From Saccharomycopsis malanga (lineage: Eukaryota > Ascomycota > Saccharomycetes > Ascoideales > Saccharomycopsidaceae): a DNA stretch of 64,000 nt. Shown here piece by piece: positions 27,767 to 37,968 of this stretch. Position 1 is the stretch's first letter. Each line of letters starts with the position of its first letter. The notes under the pieces were generated by a model. It did no database searches, was not told the origin of the DNA, and saw only the letters and a list, made by a program, of their open reading frames with translations. Made by a program: the position numbers and the translations under genes. The DNA is taken from contig CP025325.1 of NCBI GenBank assembly GCA_004014935.1, positions 2,232,001 through 2,296,000 of the forward strand, read 5' to 3'.

Positions 27767-29426
27767 ATGGGTGTTGACTGGGAAACTATCAAGCTCAAGT
27801 TGCAGGTCCCTAAGGATGAGGATGCTGCTTATGATAATGACTCTTTAACCAACAGAGACATTATCCCTATCCCACCAGAAAGAAGAACGTGGACATGGCT
27901 AGGTTATGTCACCTACTGGCTGGTAGAGGCTGTCAGTGTAAATGGTTACGCCACTGGTGCATCGTTGGTAGGCATCGGTCTTTCTGTCAAACAAAGCATA
28001 TGTGTGTCCATGGCTGCTGGTATTATCTATGGTTTTATGGCTGCTGTCATGGGCTATATTGGATCCCATCATCATGTAGGTTTTCCTGTAATTTGTCGAC
28101 TTGCTTATGGTATTAAAGGGTCTGCATTTGGTATTGTCATCAGAATAATTACAGGCATTATTTGGTTTGGTGTGCAAGCCTACTTTGGTGGTCAAGCAAT
28201 GCGGGTGGTCTTGGGTGCCTTGAGTCCCTCGTTTCTTGAATGGGACACGTTCAACAACAAAAACGATATCAGCTCTAGTAACTTGGTAGGCTTGGTGCTT
28301 TATTGTGTGTTCATTATACCTTGTTTCTGGATTGCTCCAGAAAAGGCACAGAAATATTTTCGTATAGCTATTTTTATCACTCTTGGTGCATTCTTCGGTC
28401 TCCTTGGTTTCAGTGTGAAGAAAGCAAATGGCCCAGGGAAGATGTTCAATGAGTCTTCATCAGTTTATACCACTCCCGGATCGCTTGGTTGGGCTGTCGT
28501 GAAAGGTCTATTTTCCATTGTTGGTACAGCTGGTACTGGAATCCTTGGACAGTCAGATTATACAAGATACGCTACTACACCTAGGGCGCCGATATATTCT
28601 CAAATAATTGGTGCACCGGCATCTCTTGTGTTCTCCTGCATCATTGGGATTTTAACTACCTCTGCATCTAACGACTTCTTGGGAGGTGAGGTTGTCTGGA
28701 ACCCAATAGTTCTCTTGAGTGCTATTCAAAGCTACGAAAAGAACTCGTCCGCCTCTAGAGCTGCTCTGTTGTTTGGAGGCATGGCTTTTTTCTTGCAGCA
28801 AATTAGTGTTAATGTTTTGTTGAATTCGTTTTGCTCGGCAATGGACATGGTTGGCTTATGTCCTAGGTACATTAACATCAAAAGAGGCACTTTGATTATT
28901 TTGGTAATCAGTATTTTGATTTGGCCATGGAAGATTCTTACGTCTGCGAAGGCAGTAATAATTTTCGGCAATGGTTGGGGCTGTTTCTGTTCTCCTCAGA
29001 CTGGCATTTTTATAGCCAAATATTTCATTATCTGCCGAAAAAAAACTTTTGTTGAAAGACTTGTATATCGATTCTCCCGAGTCAATCTATTGGTTTTACA
29101 ATGGTATCGATTGGAGGAGTATAGTTGCGTTTTTTGTGGGTGCAGCCTTCCTCATGCCTGGGTTGGCCTTCGACGCTAACCAAACAAGCAATGGTTTTTG
29201 GACGTGGATCTACAAAGTCTCTTATTTGTGGGGTCTTGTGATTGCAGGTGCTGTCACCGTCGCCTTGAACTATATGTTTCCAGCAAAAACGATCAGCCCT
29301 GTCACCAAAGTAGATGATGTTTACAATAACGATGGCTCTAGAATAAATGCTGCTGAAAACTCTTCGCTGGTCGAAAAAATACAGCAGGACCCAAAGTCGA
29401 AACAAGACGCCTCTGAAAAGGGATGA
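27767..29426 (+). pseudogene. Second NCS1-family permease, interrupted by a single frameshift
   Basis: This is a close paralogue of the permease at 20904. The frame from the ATG at 27767 matches it from the N-terminus (DNDSLTNRDIIPIPPERRTW) to the late transmembrane region (GCFCSPQTGIFIAKYFIICRKK), then runs out of family sequence and stops at 29179. The remaining about 125 residues (LYIDSPESIYWFYNG ... VDDVYNNDGSR) continue in another frame to 29426. The switch lies at an eight-A run, 29038-29045; seven As would keep the frame and give a 552-residue protein. As written, the product loses the last transmembrane segments and tail. The run and the recent similarity suggest either a sequencing error or a very young lesion. 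If intact it would be a second importer for the same cluster. The start is ATG 27767, two codons after an in-frame TTG. Confidence 0.8.
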
Positions 29427-30188
29427 TTCATAAATGGGACTTACATTTTTGTTTAGCATCTCTTTATTAAATTAATATTGTGTGGTTTCTTGTTTTCATA
29501 CTCTTCATTCCTTTTACTTCAATTGTCTCTCATTATAATCTTATTTCACCTGTAACTTATTTCAAAGACTAAAGTATGTTTTTAAAATGACTGTAATGAT
29601 ACAAGACATAATAATACTAAGACATTTGTAATATAAAGTTTCAACATCATAATAAAACTACACTTGTAGTTACACGTTACAAAATCTCACAATAGTGCAT
29701 AAATCTTAAGGTTAACCTCTATATAAAACAAGCTTCAATACAGGGCATTCGTAACTTTAATATACGTATATAATCCCTGTTTTTCGTAAATGGTTAGGGT
29801 TAGGCAGTTGATCGTTGATCGGACTGTTGTAAGCTAACGCGGTAGCGAAAATTGGTCATAGTTTAGGCCCGAAGCAAGGCGGAAAAAATAGCGCGAAGCT
29901 CTTCTTTACTAAATAGCGACGACAACCGTTGACAGGTAATTGCTTTTTACCTCTGCCATCATAGTCAAAGCATATATTCTCGTCCTTTTTAGTGATTAAA
30001 ATCTAAGGTCTTCAACCTTTTTGTTCAATTCAGATGCTGCCTGGGAAAACCTTTCCTAGAATGTAGCGAGAAGACAAGTGCCGAGGACATAAATAATCAT
30101 CATACCTACTAATTAGAGCAAACTACAAAGCTTGAACATCAATATAACTAATAAACAGACACTTATATAGGGATAAGAGCATACCGCC
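29427..30188. other. Second permease 3' flank and zinc-finger gene promoter
   Basis: A 762-bp gap, AT-rich, no gene. It contains a telomere-like TTAGGGTTAGG at 29794-29804, matching the core of Tbf1-type sites, followed by a short tandem gttgatcgttgatcgg. No strong GATA site was seen. Confidence 0.45.
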
Positions 30189-32774
30189 ATGAGGTTCAAG
30201 TGCACTCATGCCCAGTGTGGCAAGTCGTTCAAAAGAAAAGACTATTTGTTCAGACATGAGGCAAATCATTCTCTGGTTAAACCATTTGTATGTGAAATAT
30301 GTGACACTTCATTTGCTAGAAAAGACTTAATTGAAAAACATCGTCGCTCAAAGGCCCATCAAAGAGCTGCTGAACATAAGAGAAATGGCCGTCATAATGT
30401 GTTTGTCAATTCTTTTCTTGAAGGAGAAACAGTTGCGAACCTACCGTTGGCTTATAAACAAGTAGAGAATCAAGAGAGTATTGCGGAGCCAGCACCACTG
30501 ATGGCACACCTGGCTGCTCCAGTAACTCCGACGCTACCAGATCCAACGCCACCGCTAGTGCCACTGATGGCCCCAACGGCTCTGTCATCGATTGCTCCTA
30601 ATAATAATAATAATAATAACGACCTTCTCCCGGCTCATCCTGCACAGGTAGTTGATACTGTTGGTGCAAACCATCTTGTTATTACGGATGACCATAATCT
30701 TGATTTGGTAATGAATTTTGACAAGTTTTCCAATTTCGCGAATGCCATGGAAGATTCTTATGATTGGCTTTTTGGTGATGAGCAGCGACAAATGTTAAAC
30801 GAGAAGTTGTTAGCAGAGCCTGAACCGTTTAATCATCCTAATAATGATGTAGAATATGAAACCGACAAGGAAGACTTTCCTATAACAGATAACACTCTTT
30901 CGGAACTCCTACAAGTCTTACATAATGAGATTGGCATGGACTCTACAGTAAACAAGTTAATCACAGCAGCTAATGTGAATTTTTATCTTCACCATTATTG
31001 GAGCTACTTTGATTCGTCATATCCTGTGGTGCACAAGCCTACTTTCAACGTAAATGGCGGTGGTGATATACATTGTCTTCTTATACTATCGATGATAGCT
31101 ATGGGCATAGCTTATGTTAAACCTGACAGCCAGATATTTACAAATGAATACAGTTTGGCAATAGAGATTGAACGAAAAATAGGGTTATCATTATTTAACA
31201 AAATTCAGAGCTTCACTAGTTTAGAAAATGTTCCAATGAAACTTTTACAATCGCTTATATTAACTGATGCCTTTTTCACCTACTTTGGTACTGACAACCA
31301 ACATTCAATTTCTCATATATACCATCCAATGGTTGTTAACTTGTTTAAAGAATTGGGTCTTTATGTTGGTTTACCAGAACCTTTAATAGATTCTAATTTA
31401 AAAGTTACTGATGAAACGTGGCGCCAATGGATTCATTATGAAAGTTTGAAAAGATTAGCTTTTTTTGGATATTTACTAGATACTCAAAAGACTTTCCTCT
31501 TTACTAAAAACAAGTGTGTATCAGTTTTCGATATACAGCTAGATTTGCCTTATACGGATTCTGTATGGTTTGCTGAAAATTGTGAAGTTTTTTGGGAGTT
31601 TTACAACAAACAACCAAAATATTTAACTCAACGCTCTAAAGTTAACCAACAAGATAGCCAGATGAGATATGAAATTACTCATGACGAGTTGGTCTCCAAT
31701 AATGGAAATTTGATACCCAATGTCAAAAATGAAGGTAGATGGCCTAATTTTTTATGGAGTATTCGCCGTCTTATGCAACCCTTTTCTCAAAATCAAAGAG
31801 AGTATCATATGAATTGTTTCTCTCAATTTTCACGTTACATTTTTCTACATGGAGTTTTGTCTCTCGTTAATGAATTAAGATCAAGTACTATATTTGACAT
31901 GAAAATTCTTCCTACCAGCAGACTTAACTTGATTGCTGCTAAAATTGAACACTCATTTTTTGGCTGGAGAGACTATTTCCATTATAATATTGATCAAGCA
32001 TACAAGGCCTCTATTGGTAAAGAGCTGATGATTCCTATTAGTTTGAACGATTACAGTGCTCTGCCTCTGTTTTGGGCAAATATCACTATTCATAACATTG
32101 GTTTATTAGGGTTGTACTGTAATATTGACTTAATAATGCAGCAAAGAAAACATTCTGCCAAGGCCGATGAAGCTCATAGATTGTTCGAGAGCTCACCAGG
32201 TCGGCTCAGATACCATGCTATACAAGTGACGAAAAATGACATGATGCTAAGCTCCTGGGCAAAGTCTAAGGATGGAAAGCATGCTCTCAGGGAAGCATGC
32301 ACTTTGTTGAGAACCATTTTCAGTAACGAAACAGTAGTCTCCATGGTGCCACATATCCCATTTACCATTTATATTTCTACACTTGTTTGTTGGATATATG
32401 AATGGTACCAAGTTTCAACTGAAAACGGAAACCAACCACATTTCAATCATGTTCAGTTCCATCAACACACTTTTGGGACTCCTGCTGCTCAAAATGGACA
32501 TCCTGGGCATCCAGCGCTTCATGAAGAACCATCTGGAGCACTCTCAGTTCCAGTGGATGGCGATGACCAAAAGATTTCGGAAACTTACTTGTCACGAGTT
32601 TTAGAATTGCCCTTAGAGTCATCTGAGGCAGCTGCGTTTGCTGGTTATGAGCAAAGTTTTGAAATGGCACATTCTTTGGTTAAGCACGCGTCAACAGTCT
32701 TGAAACGCTCTACAAAATGGGTTAGCTGTGACTATTTTGTGACTGATTTGGAAAAACTTATTGAAAATATCTAG
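30189..32774 (+). CDS. C2H2 zinc-finger transcription factor with fungal-specific regulatory domain
   Basis: A DNA-binding regulator of 861 residues. Two classical zinc fingers start right at the N-terminus: Cys5-Cys10-His23-His27 (CTHAQCGKSFKRKDYLFRHE) and Cys35-Cys38-His51-His57 (CEICDTSFARKDLIEKH). A basic tail, a Pro/Ala-rich stretch and a run of Asn from a TAA/AAT-type repeat (about 137-143) follow. The rest (about 260-830) resembles the fungal-specific transcription factor domain (YHPMVVNLFKELGLYVGLPE; IHYESLKRLAFFGYLLDTQK). This Adr1-like layout is common in regulators of alternative carbon or nitrogen use. It sits directly after the permease-hydantoinase-permease block and could be its local regulator, but only position supports that. 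The start is the ATG at 30189. Confidence 0.88.
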   Translation: MRFKCTHAQCGKSFKRKDYLFRHEANHSLVKPFVCEICDTSFARKDLIEKHRRSKAHQRAAEHKRNGRHNVFVNSFLEGETVANLPLAYKQVENQESIAEPAPLMAHLAAPVTPTLPDPTPPLVPLMAPTALSSIAPNNNNNNNDLLPAHPAQVVDTVGANHLVITDDHNLDLVMNFDKFSNFANAMEDSYDWLFGDEQRQMLNEKLLAEPEPFNHPNNDVEYETDKEDFPITDNTLSELLQVLHNEIGMDSTVNKLITAANVNFYLHHYWSYFDSSYPVVHKPTFNVNGGGDIHCLLILSMIAMGIAYVKPDSQIFTNEYSLAIEIERKIGLSLFNKIQSFTSLENVPMKLLQSLILTDAFFTYFGTDNQHSISHIYHPMVVNLFKELGLYVGLPEPLIDSNLKVTDETWRQWIHYESLKRLAFFGYLLDTQKTFLFTKNKCVSVFDIQLDLPYTDSVWFAENCEVFWEFYNKQPKYLTQRSKVNQQDSQMRYEITHDELVSNNGNLIPNVKNEGRWPNFLWSIRRLMQPFSQNQREYHMNCFSQFSRYIFLHGVLSLVNELRSSTIFDMKILPTSRLNLIAAKIEHSFFGWRDYFHYNIDQAYKASIGKELMIPISLNDYSALPLFWANITIHNIGLLGLYCNIDLIMQQRKHSAKADEAHRLFESSPGRLRYHAIQVTKNDMMLSSWAKSKDGKHALREACTLLRTIFSNETVVSMVPHIPFTIYISTLVCWIYEWYQVSTENGNQPHFNHVQFHQHTFGTPAAQNGHPGHPALHEEPSGALSVPVDGDDQKISETYLSRVLELPLESSEAAAFAGYEQSFEMAHSLVKHASTVLKRSTKWVSCDYFVTDLEKLIENI

Positions 32775-33384
32775 TAATCTTGTTACACTACATTGTTTGA
32801 ATACTTTGTTTTTTTTTTCTTTCTTTATTCAACACTTTCATTATTTTTCATCCATTGAATGATTGTTGGATTTTTATTTTATTAGTTTCATATTCATAAT
32901 TTCTGGGCATTTTATGTATATTAGGGGGTTGTATTATAGTGTTGTTTTAATTCTCAAAATCAATATTTCGTGCACTTTTTGTGTAAAATGTACTTTGTAG
33001 ATATCATTGCAATTATACAAAACACTGTACTTCAACAATAATAGAACTCTCTTAAAGTTTAATTACTTGCCTCCCAGACAATTTTATAGCAACTTCAACT
33101 TATTTTATCAGCTGACATTTATTTACACCATATTAATCAAAAGTGAAGGCAACCTTTATTTGTTTTCGGTATATTAAGATTTCTAAAATGCATGCTATCT
33201 TGATGTATGTGCTTCGTTTACGAGTGGCCTACTTTTGAGATAAATACAATGCAAGTATCAATGATCGCAATCCCTTTCAAATTTTGCACAATATCTACAA
33301 CTATCGATAATCATTTTGTATAATCATTCATTTCGTAAAAGGTACATACCATGGGGCATGGTTTTTTGAAAAGCGCTTTGCACA
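32775..33384. other. Convergent gap between zinc-finger gene and TAF8
   Basis: A 610-bp AT-rich gap with T-tracts right after the zinc-finger stop. No gene or repeat was recognised. Confidence 0.5.
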
Positions 33385-35334
33385 TTATATATCCTCAAGA
33401 AGAGCATCAAGATCTTCATCTTCTTCGCTTTCCGCGTCACGCCCATCTGTTACAATTTTGACTTCTTCTTCCTCTTCAGTATTTGACTGATATTCTTTAG
33501 CCTTCGGTTTAGTTGCATCTTCACCAGTTTCCATAACTGGGAACTTCGAAGGAAGGCTTTTACTCAGAACAATTTTATTCTTCTCCCCATTTTCGGCAGA
33601 CGCACTAATTTTATGGTCCTCTGCATCATCGTACCCCAAGAGATTGTCCAAAGACTCGTCATTTAAGTCATCATGGTTCTCGTTATCGCTCATATCAAAG
33701 TTAAATTCCACCGATTCTTCATGTTTGGGCTCCTTTGGTAACGGTACAGGTGCTTTTTGAGCAGTCGCAGTGACTTCTATAGTTGCAGTTGATTGCTCCG
33801 CCGTAGCCTGTTTACTAGTCTCAGGGATATCTGAAAGCACCGTGCTTTCATCCTCTACTTTGGGTTTAATGAAATTTGTAGTAGTATTTGGCTTATCAAC
33901 CTGGCTTTCTTCCTGATTTTGCGGCTGATCAATAAGCTCTTCTTCATTATGGACTATATCAAAGTTGTCATCATCGAATCCAAACTCGAAATTATCGAAA
34001 TCTAAATCATTCATATCATTATCATGATGTTCAGCTGCAAGTTTTTCTTGTTCTTTCTCCCTTTGCTTACGTTCTTCTTCTTTCTGTTTCCGTATCTTGA
34101 GCTTTTCCTGATATTCTAGTTGTTTCTGTTTCTTTTCAATTTTCAAATTGTTCATAAGCGTGCTATATTCGTCGTTTAACGCACTAGTTATCGCGTCTCC
34201 AATAGAAGCATCGATTGGAAATTCAATACTCTTCTCTTCTTCCTGTTTACCATCATCAGTAGATGCGTCTGATCCACCTGGCAACAAGGATGTTTCAATT
34301 GGGTTGGATTTATATGAATTGAGATGTTTTTGAATTTTAATGTATCTTACATATGACTCGTCGCGCCTGAGTGTGTTAATTTGATCATATTTTCTTTTCT
34401 GTTTTCTTGATATCATCGCAAGCCTGTCCTTGGCATATTTAACAATGTCAAGTGGTCTGGTAGGAAGGTTTATATTGATATTATCATTGTCTTTCTGTGG
34501 CTCGCCTTTATGAATTTGATCGGCAACATCAGTACTCTGATTTGCAGTTCCATTAAGCGTGCCAATCTTTGTTTCCTTTGTAATAGATATTTCTGGCTGA
34601 CCTTCTTTTACTTCTTCAATTTTAGATGTTAAGTGTACCTTTTCATCTGCTTTTTCTGGCGATATTTCATTATTTACTGGCGATAATGGCGGTGACAACA
34701 ACGCGTGATCTTTACTAATACTGTTTTCGGTCTTATTGACAGCAACCTCTTTATCTTCATCCTTTTTGGTCTGTAAGCTAAGCAAGCTTTTCAAAGCAGA
34801 ATTTCCCTCATCAACCAATATTTGCCGAAGCTGTTTTGGGTCTTCAACTTTCTTGGTATAAACTGCAGAGTACCTATATGTGTGGTCAGGTGGGAAATCT
34901 GGTATGAAATTCTGTATATAAAATTTTCTTTTATTGGTAGATGGCATAAGTGCTAAAGTTTCTTCGTAATCTTTGTCCTGTTTATACAATTCGTCTTCTC
35001 CAGCCAGCTCGTCCAATTCGCGTAATAATTCTTCGGATTGGGTTTTCAATACATTCAACGAACTACCTAAAGGTCCATTCTTAATCGCTTTGGCCAAGTC
35101 CAACTGATACAAAAGCTCCCCAGGCTCCACACCAAACATTTTAAGAGTCAATGCTAAATCAATATAGCCAGGATGTAATCTTCGCTGCTGATGCATCACT
35201 CTTTTTAAGGAAACAAATAAATCATTTATAAGATTTATGATGATCGAGCTGAAATATACCATTGCCCTGTTGGAGATTTTCAAGTCCAACGAGGACAATA
35301 TTATGGCAATATACTTTGTGACCATTTCAATCAT
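33385..35334 (-). CDS. TAF8: TFIID subunit 8 (TAF8-like)
   Basis: This is a subunit of general transcription factor TFIID; its histone fold pairs with TAF10. The protein has 649 residues. The histone-fold helix set is at the very N-terminus (MVTKYIAIILSSLDLKISNR ... HPGYIDLALTLKMFGVEPG, 4-75). The TAF8 C-terminal signature FIPDFPPDHTYRYSAVYTKK lies near 150. The rest is long, acidic and charged, with a coiled-coil-like KQKEEERKQREKEQEKL (about 420) and an acidic end (ESEEDEDLDALLEDI). It is longer than S. cerevisiae Taf8 (about 510) because of this tail. The first in-frame ATG is at 35334; the frame stays open upstream (to a TAA near 35407) without a Met. A spliced upstream exon was considered and not supported. 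It is divergent from AFG3. Confidence 0.82.
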   Translation of the reverse strand: MIEMVTKYIAIILSSLDLKISNRAMVYFSSIIINLINDLFVSLKRVMHQQRRLHPGYIDLALTLKMFGVEPGELLYQLDLAKAIKNGPLGSSLNVLKTQSEELLRELDELAGEDELYKQDKDYEETLALMPSTNKRKFYIQNFIPDFPPDHTYRYSAVYTKKVEDPKQLRQILVDEGNSALKSLLSLQTKKDEDKEVAVNKTENSISKDHALLSPPLSPVNNEISPEKADEKVHLTSKIEEVKEGQPEISITKETKIGTLNGTANQSTDVADQIHKGEPQKDNDNININLPTRPLDIVKYAKDRLAMISRKQKRKYDQINTLRRDESYVRYIKIQKHLNSYKSNPIETSLLPGGSDASTDDGKQEEEKSIEFPIDASIGDAITSALNDEYSTLMNNLKIEKKQKQLEYQEKLKIRKQKEEERKQREKEQEKLAAEHHDNDMNDLDFDNFEFGFDDDNFDIVHNEEELIDQPQNQEESQVDKPNTTTNFIKPKVEDESTVLSDIPETSKQATAEQSTATIEVTATAQKAPVPLPKEPKHEESVEFNFDMSDNENHDDLNDESLDNLLGYDDAEDHKISASAENGEKNKIVLSKSLPSKFPVMETGEDATKPKAKEYQSNTEEEEEVKIVTDGRDAESEEDEDLDALLEDI

Positions 35335-35652
35335 CTTGGAAGGCGGCACTACTGACAAGAAGAGTAGCTTGAAGATGGCCCAGTTAATAACTAACGCTAT
35401 CTTTTAATAACATAAGAGACTTACAAGCCCACTCGCTAATGGTGTATATTTATGGATTGTTTTTTTATTATGTCTGAAGTCATGTGATCTAGATACTATT
35501 AAAAAGTGAGTTCCGGTTCTGTTAACTATGGACGCACCTGACCGTCCTAATCACGGTGAAAATTTAAGAGAAAAGGAAGAAAGCGGCGAGAGAAGCATCT
35601 TTATCTTACCAGTTTAATACCAACGAAGCAGTTGCCATACGGTCTGTAAGCA
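35335..35652. other. Divergent promoter TAF8/AFG3
   Basis: A 318-bp gap. A GTAAGT (minus strand, 35424-35419) and a TATTAAC-like sequence are present, but no upstream Met-containing exon joins in frame. Nothing else was recognised. Confidence 0.45.
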
Positions 35653-37851
35653 ATGATCTCTAGAAGTATAGGTGTTTGTGGGATCAGAGCCACGGGGCCT
35701 ATTGCCAAACTGATATTTACAACGCAGACGGCAAGAAAAGGCGTCACGAATTATCGAGTGGCAACTAAATTAGGAAGACTTTTCTCATCCAGTTCCAGAG
35801 TTCAAAATAGTCAAAATAATGAAAATAAAAATGAAGATAAAAAGAGTGATAATAAGGACGGCGATAAAAACAAGAAAAATGAAGAGTTTAATATGAAAAA
35901 TTATTTCAAATCCAAGGAATTCTATCAGAGTTTATATCTTGGAATGGGTGCTTCTTTGTTTTATTTTCTTACTGCACCAAGCTCCGAAGATGAACATATT
36001 CTCACATTCCAAGATTTCAAGACCAAATACTTGGAAAAGGGACTTGTAAAAAAAATTGATGTGATTAATAAGAGTGTGGTTCAAGCAGAGCTTCTTGATA
36101 GAGGTGATGCTGGCGGTAGACGACATGTCGCTTTCACGATTGGATCTGTAGACGTGTTCGAAGAACAAATCGCCGAAGCACAAGACAAGTTGGGAATACC
36201 GCCTGCGGAAAGAATACCAATTTTGTATGTAGAACGGACTTCTTTGCTCAATTACTTGATTCCGTTTGTTCCTACTGTTTTGTTGCTTGGCGGGTTGTAT
36301 TATATAACTAAGAGAGTTGGATCGGGTTCTGGAGGACCAGGGGGCATTTTCAATGTTGGTAAGTCAAAGGCTAAATTATTCAATCAAGAAACTAATGTGA
36401 AAATCAAATTTAAGGATGTTGCTGGATGCGAGGAAGCTAAAGAGGAGATTATGGAATTTGTTTCTTTTCTTAAGCATCCAGAAAAGTACGAAAAATTAGG
36501 TGCTAAGATTCCAAGAGGTGCTGTCTTATCTGGCCCTCCTGGTACTGGGAAAACTTTGTTGGCTAAAGCCACTGCTGGTGAAGCTGGTGTGCCTTTCTTA
36601 TCTGTTTCTGGTTCTGAGTTTGTAGAAATGTTTATTGGTGTAGGTGCTTCAAGAGTTCGTGATTTATTCAAAAACGCAAGAAAGATGGCTCCTTCCATCA
36701 TTTTTGTTGATGAAATCGATGCTATCGGCAAAGAACGTGCTGGTAAAAACAGTATGGGTGGCAATGATGAAAGAGAAGCCACATTGAATCAACTTTTAGT
36801 TGAAATGGATGGATTTGAGAGTTCTGACCATGTTGTGGTTCTTGCTGGTACCAATAGACCAGATGTTTTGGATAAAGCCTTGTTAAGACCTGGAAGATTT
36901 GATAGACATATTGCTATTGATAGACCAGATATCGAGGGAAGAAAAGCCATTTATTTGGTCCATTTGAGTAAGTTGACTTTAGCATTCGAGCAGAGCGATA
37001 AAGAGAAACTTAATCAGTTGGCTGGTAAATTAGCTGCTCTTACCCCAGGGTTTTCTGGTGCTGATATTGCCAACTGTTGTAATGAAGGTGCCTTAATTGC
37101 TGCCAGAAAGAATTCCCCAACCACAAATTTTGAACATTTCGAGCAAGCAATTGAAAGAGTCATTGCTGGTTTAGAGAAGAAATCCAGAGTGTTATCACCA
37201 ACTGAAAAGAAAACAGTCGCTTACCATGAAGCAGGCCATGCTATTTGCGGTTGGTACTTGAAGTATGCAGATCCTTTGTTGAAAGTCAGCATCATCCCAA
37301 GAGGCCAAGGTGCCTTAGGATATGCCCAATACTTGCCACCTGATCAATATCTCATCAGCGAAGAGCAATTTAAACACAGAATGATTATGGCTTTGGGTGG
37401 TAGAGTATCTGAAGAGTTGCACTTTCCATCAGTCACAAGTGGCGCCTCTGATGATTTCAAAAAGGTCACACAAATGGCCCAGGCAATGGTGACTCAATTG
37501 GGCATGTCTAAAAAGGTTGGCCAAGTTTCCTTTGATCAGAGTGGTTCTGGCTTGCAGATACATAAGCCCTATAGCGAACAAACCTCTAGATTGATTGATT
37601 CTGAAGTGAAACGAATTGTTGATGAAGCTTTGGATGCTTGTCGTAAATTGTTGAGCGAAAAGATTGAGTTGGTTGACAAGGTTGCAGAAGACTTGCTCGC
37701 TAACGAAGTCATTACTAGAGATGATATGCTTAGATTATTAGGACCACGACCATTCCCCGAAAGAAACGATGCTTTCGACAAGTATTTGAATCCCCATGTT
37801 GGAGCCAAGTCTGCACCACCACCTCCTCCTGAAGAGGCTACAGCTGCGTAA
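35653..37851 (+). CDS. AFG3: Mitochondrial m-AAA protease subunit Afg3
   Basis: An ATP-dependent zinc metalloprotease of the inner mitochondrial membrane, facing the matrix, which degrades unassembled membrane proteins and matures MrpL32; usually a hetero-hexamer with Yta12. It has 732 residues. A basic presequence (about 1-48) precedes a Lys/Asn/Asp-rich stretch, then TM1 (about 97-112), the intermembrane-space FtsH extracellular domain and TM2 ([20 protein letters not shown]). The AAA domain has Walker A GPPGTGKT (about 293), Walker B IIFVDEID (about 350) and second region of homology RPGRFDRH. The zinc site is HEAGH (525-529). The C-terminal signature [14 protein letters not shown] and [13 protein letters not shown] favour Afg3 over Yta12. 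The start is the ATG at 35653. Confidence 0.94.
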   Translation: MISRSIGVCGIRATGPIAKLIFTTQTARKGVTNYRVATKLGRLFSSSSRVQNSQNNENKNEDKKSDNKDGDKNKKNEEFNMKNYFKSKEFYQSLYLGMGASLFYFLTAPSSEDEHILTFQDFKTKYLEKGLVKKIDVINKSVVQAELLDRGDAGGRRHVAFTIGSVDVFEEQIAEAQDKLGIPPAERIPILYVERTSLLNYLIPFVPTVLLLGGLYYITKRVGSGSGGPGGIFNVGKSKAKLFNQETNVKIKFKDVAGCEEAKEEIMEFVSFLKHPEKYEKLGAKIPRGAVLSGPPGTGKTLLAKATAGEAGVPFLSVSGSEFVEMFIGVGASRVRDLFKNARKMAPSIIFVDEIDAIGKERAGKNSMGGNDEREATLNQLLVEMDGFESSDHVVVLAGTNRPDVLDKALLRPGRFDRHIAIDRPDIEGRKAIYLVHLSKLTLAFEQSDKEKLNQLAGKLAALTPGFSGADIANCCNEGALIAARKNSPTTNFEHFEQAIERVIAGLEKKSRVLSPTEKKTVAYHEAGHAICGWYLKYADPLLKVSIIPRGQGALGYAQYLPPDQYLISEEQFKHRMIMALGGRVSEELHFPSVTSGASDDFKKVTQMAQAMVTQLGMSKKVGQVSFDQSGSGLQIHKPYSEQTSRLIDSEVKRIVDEALDACRKLLSEKIELVDKVAEDLLANEVITRDDMLRLLGPRPFPERNDAFDKYLNPHVGAKSAPPPPPEEATAA

Positions 37852-37968
37852 GCAAATTTTGTTACAGCTATAATGTGGAAATAGTTACAATTTTAGCACT
37901 CATAGATCACGACTGTGTGCTTGTATATAATTACATATATTGTATGAAGAGAATAATGATCACAATAA

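Noticed and set aside
29794-29804. TTAGGGTTAGG considered as an internal telomere remnant
   Set aside because: Only two units, and CUG-clade yeasts usually have long, different telomere repeats; a factor-binding site is simpler.
35352-35424. Possible 73-nt intron upstream of the TAF8 ATG (GTAAGT ... TATTAAC ... CAG on the minus strand)
   Set aside because: Joining in the needed phase runs into a TAA with no Met, and the nearest ATG frame hits a TAG before the donor; the in-frame ATG at 35334 is sufficient.
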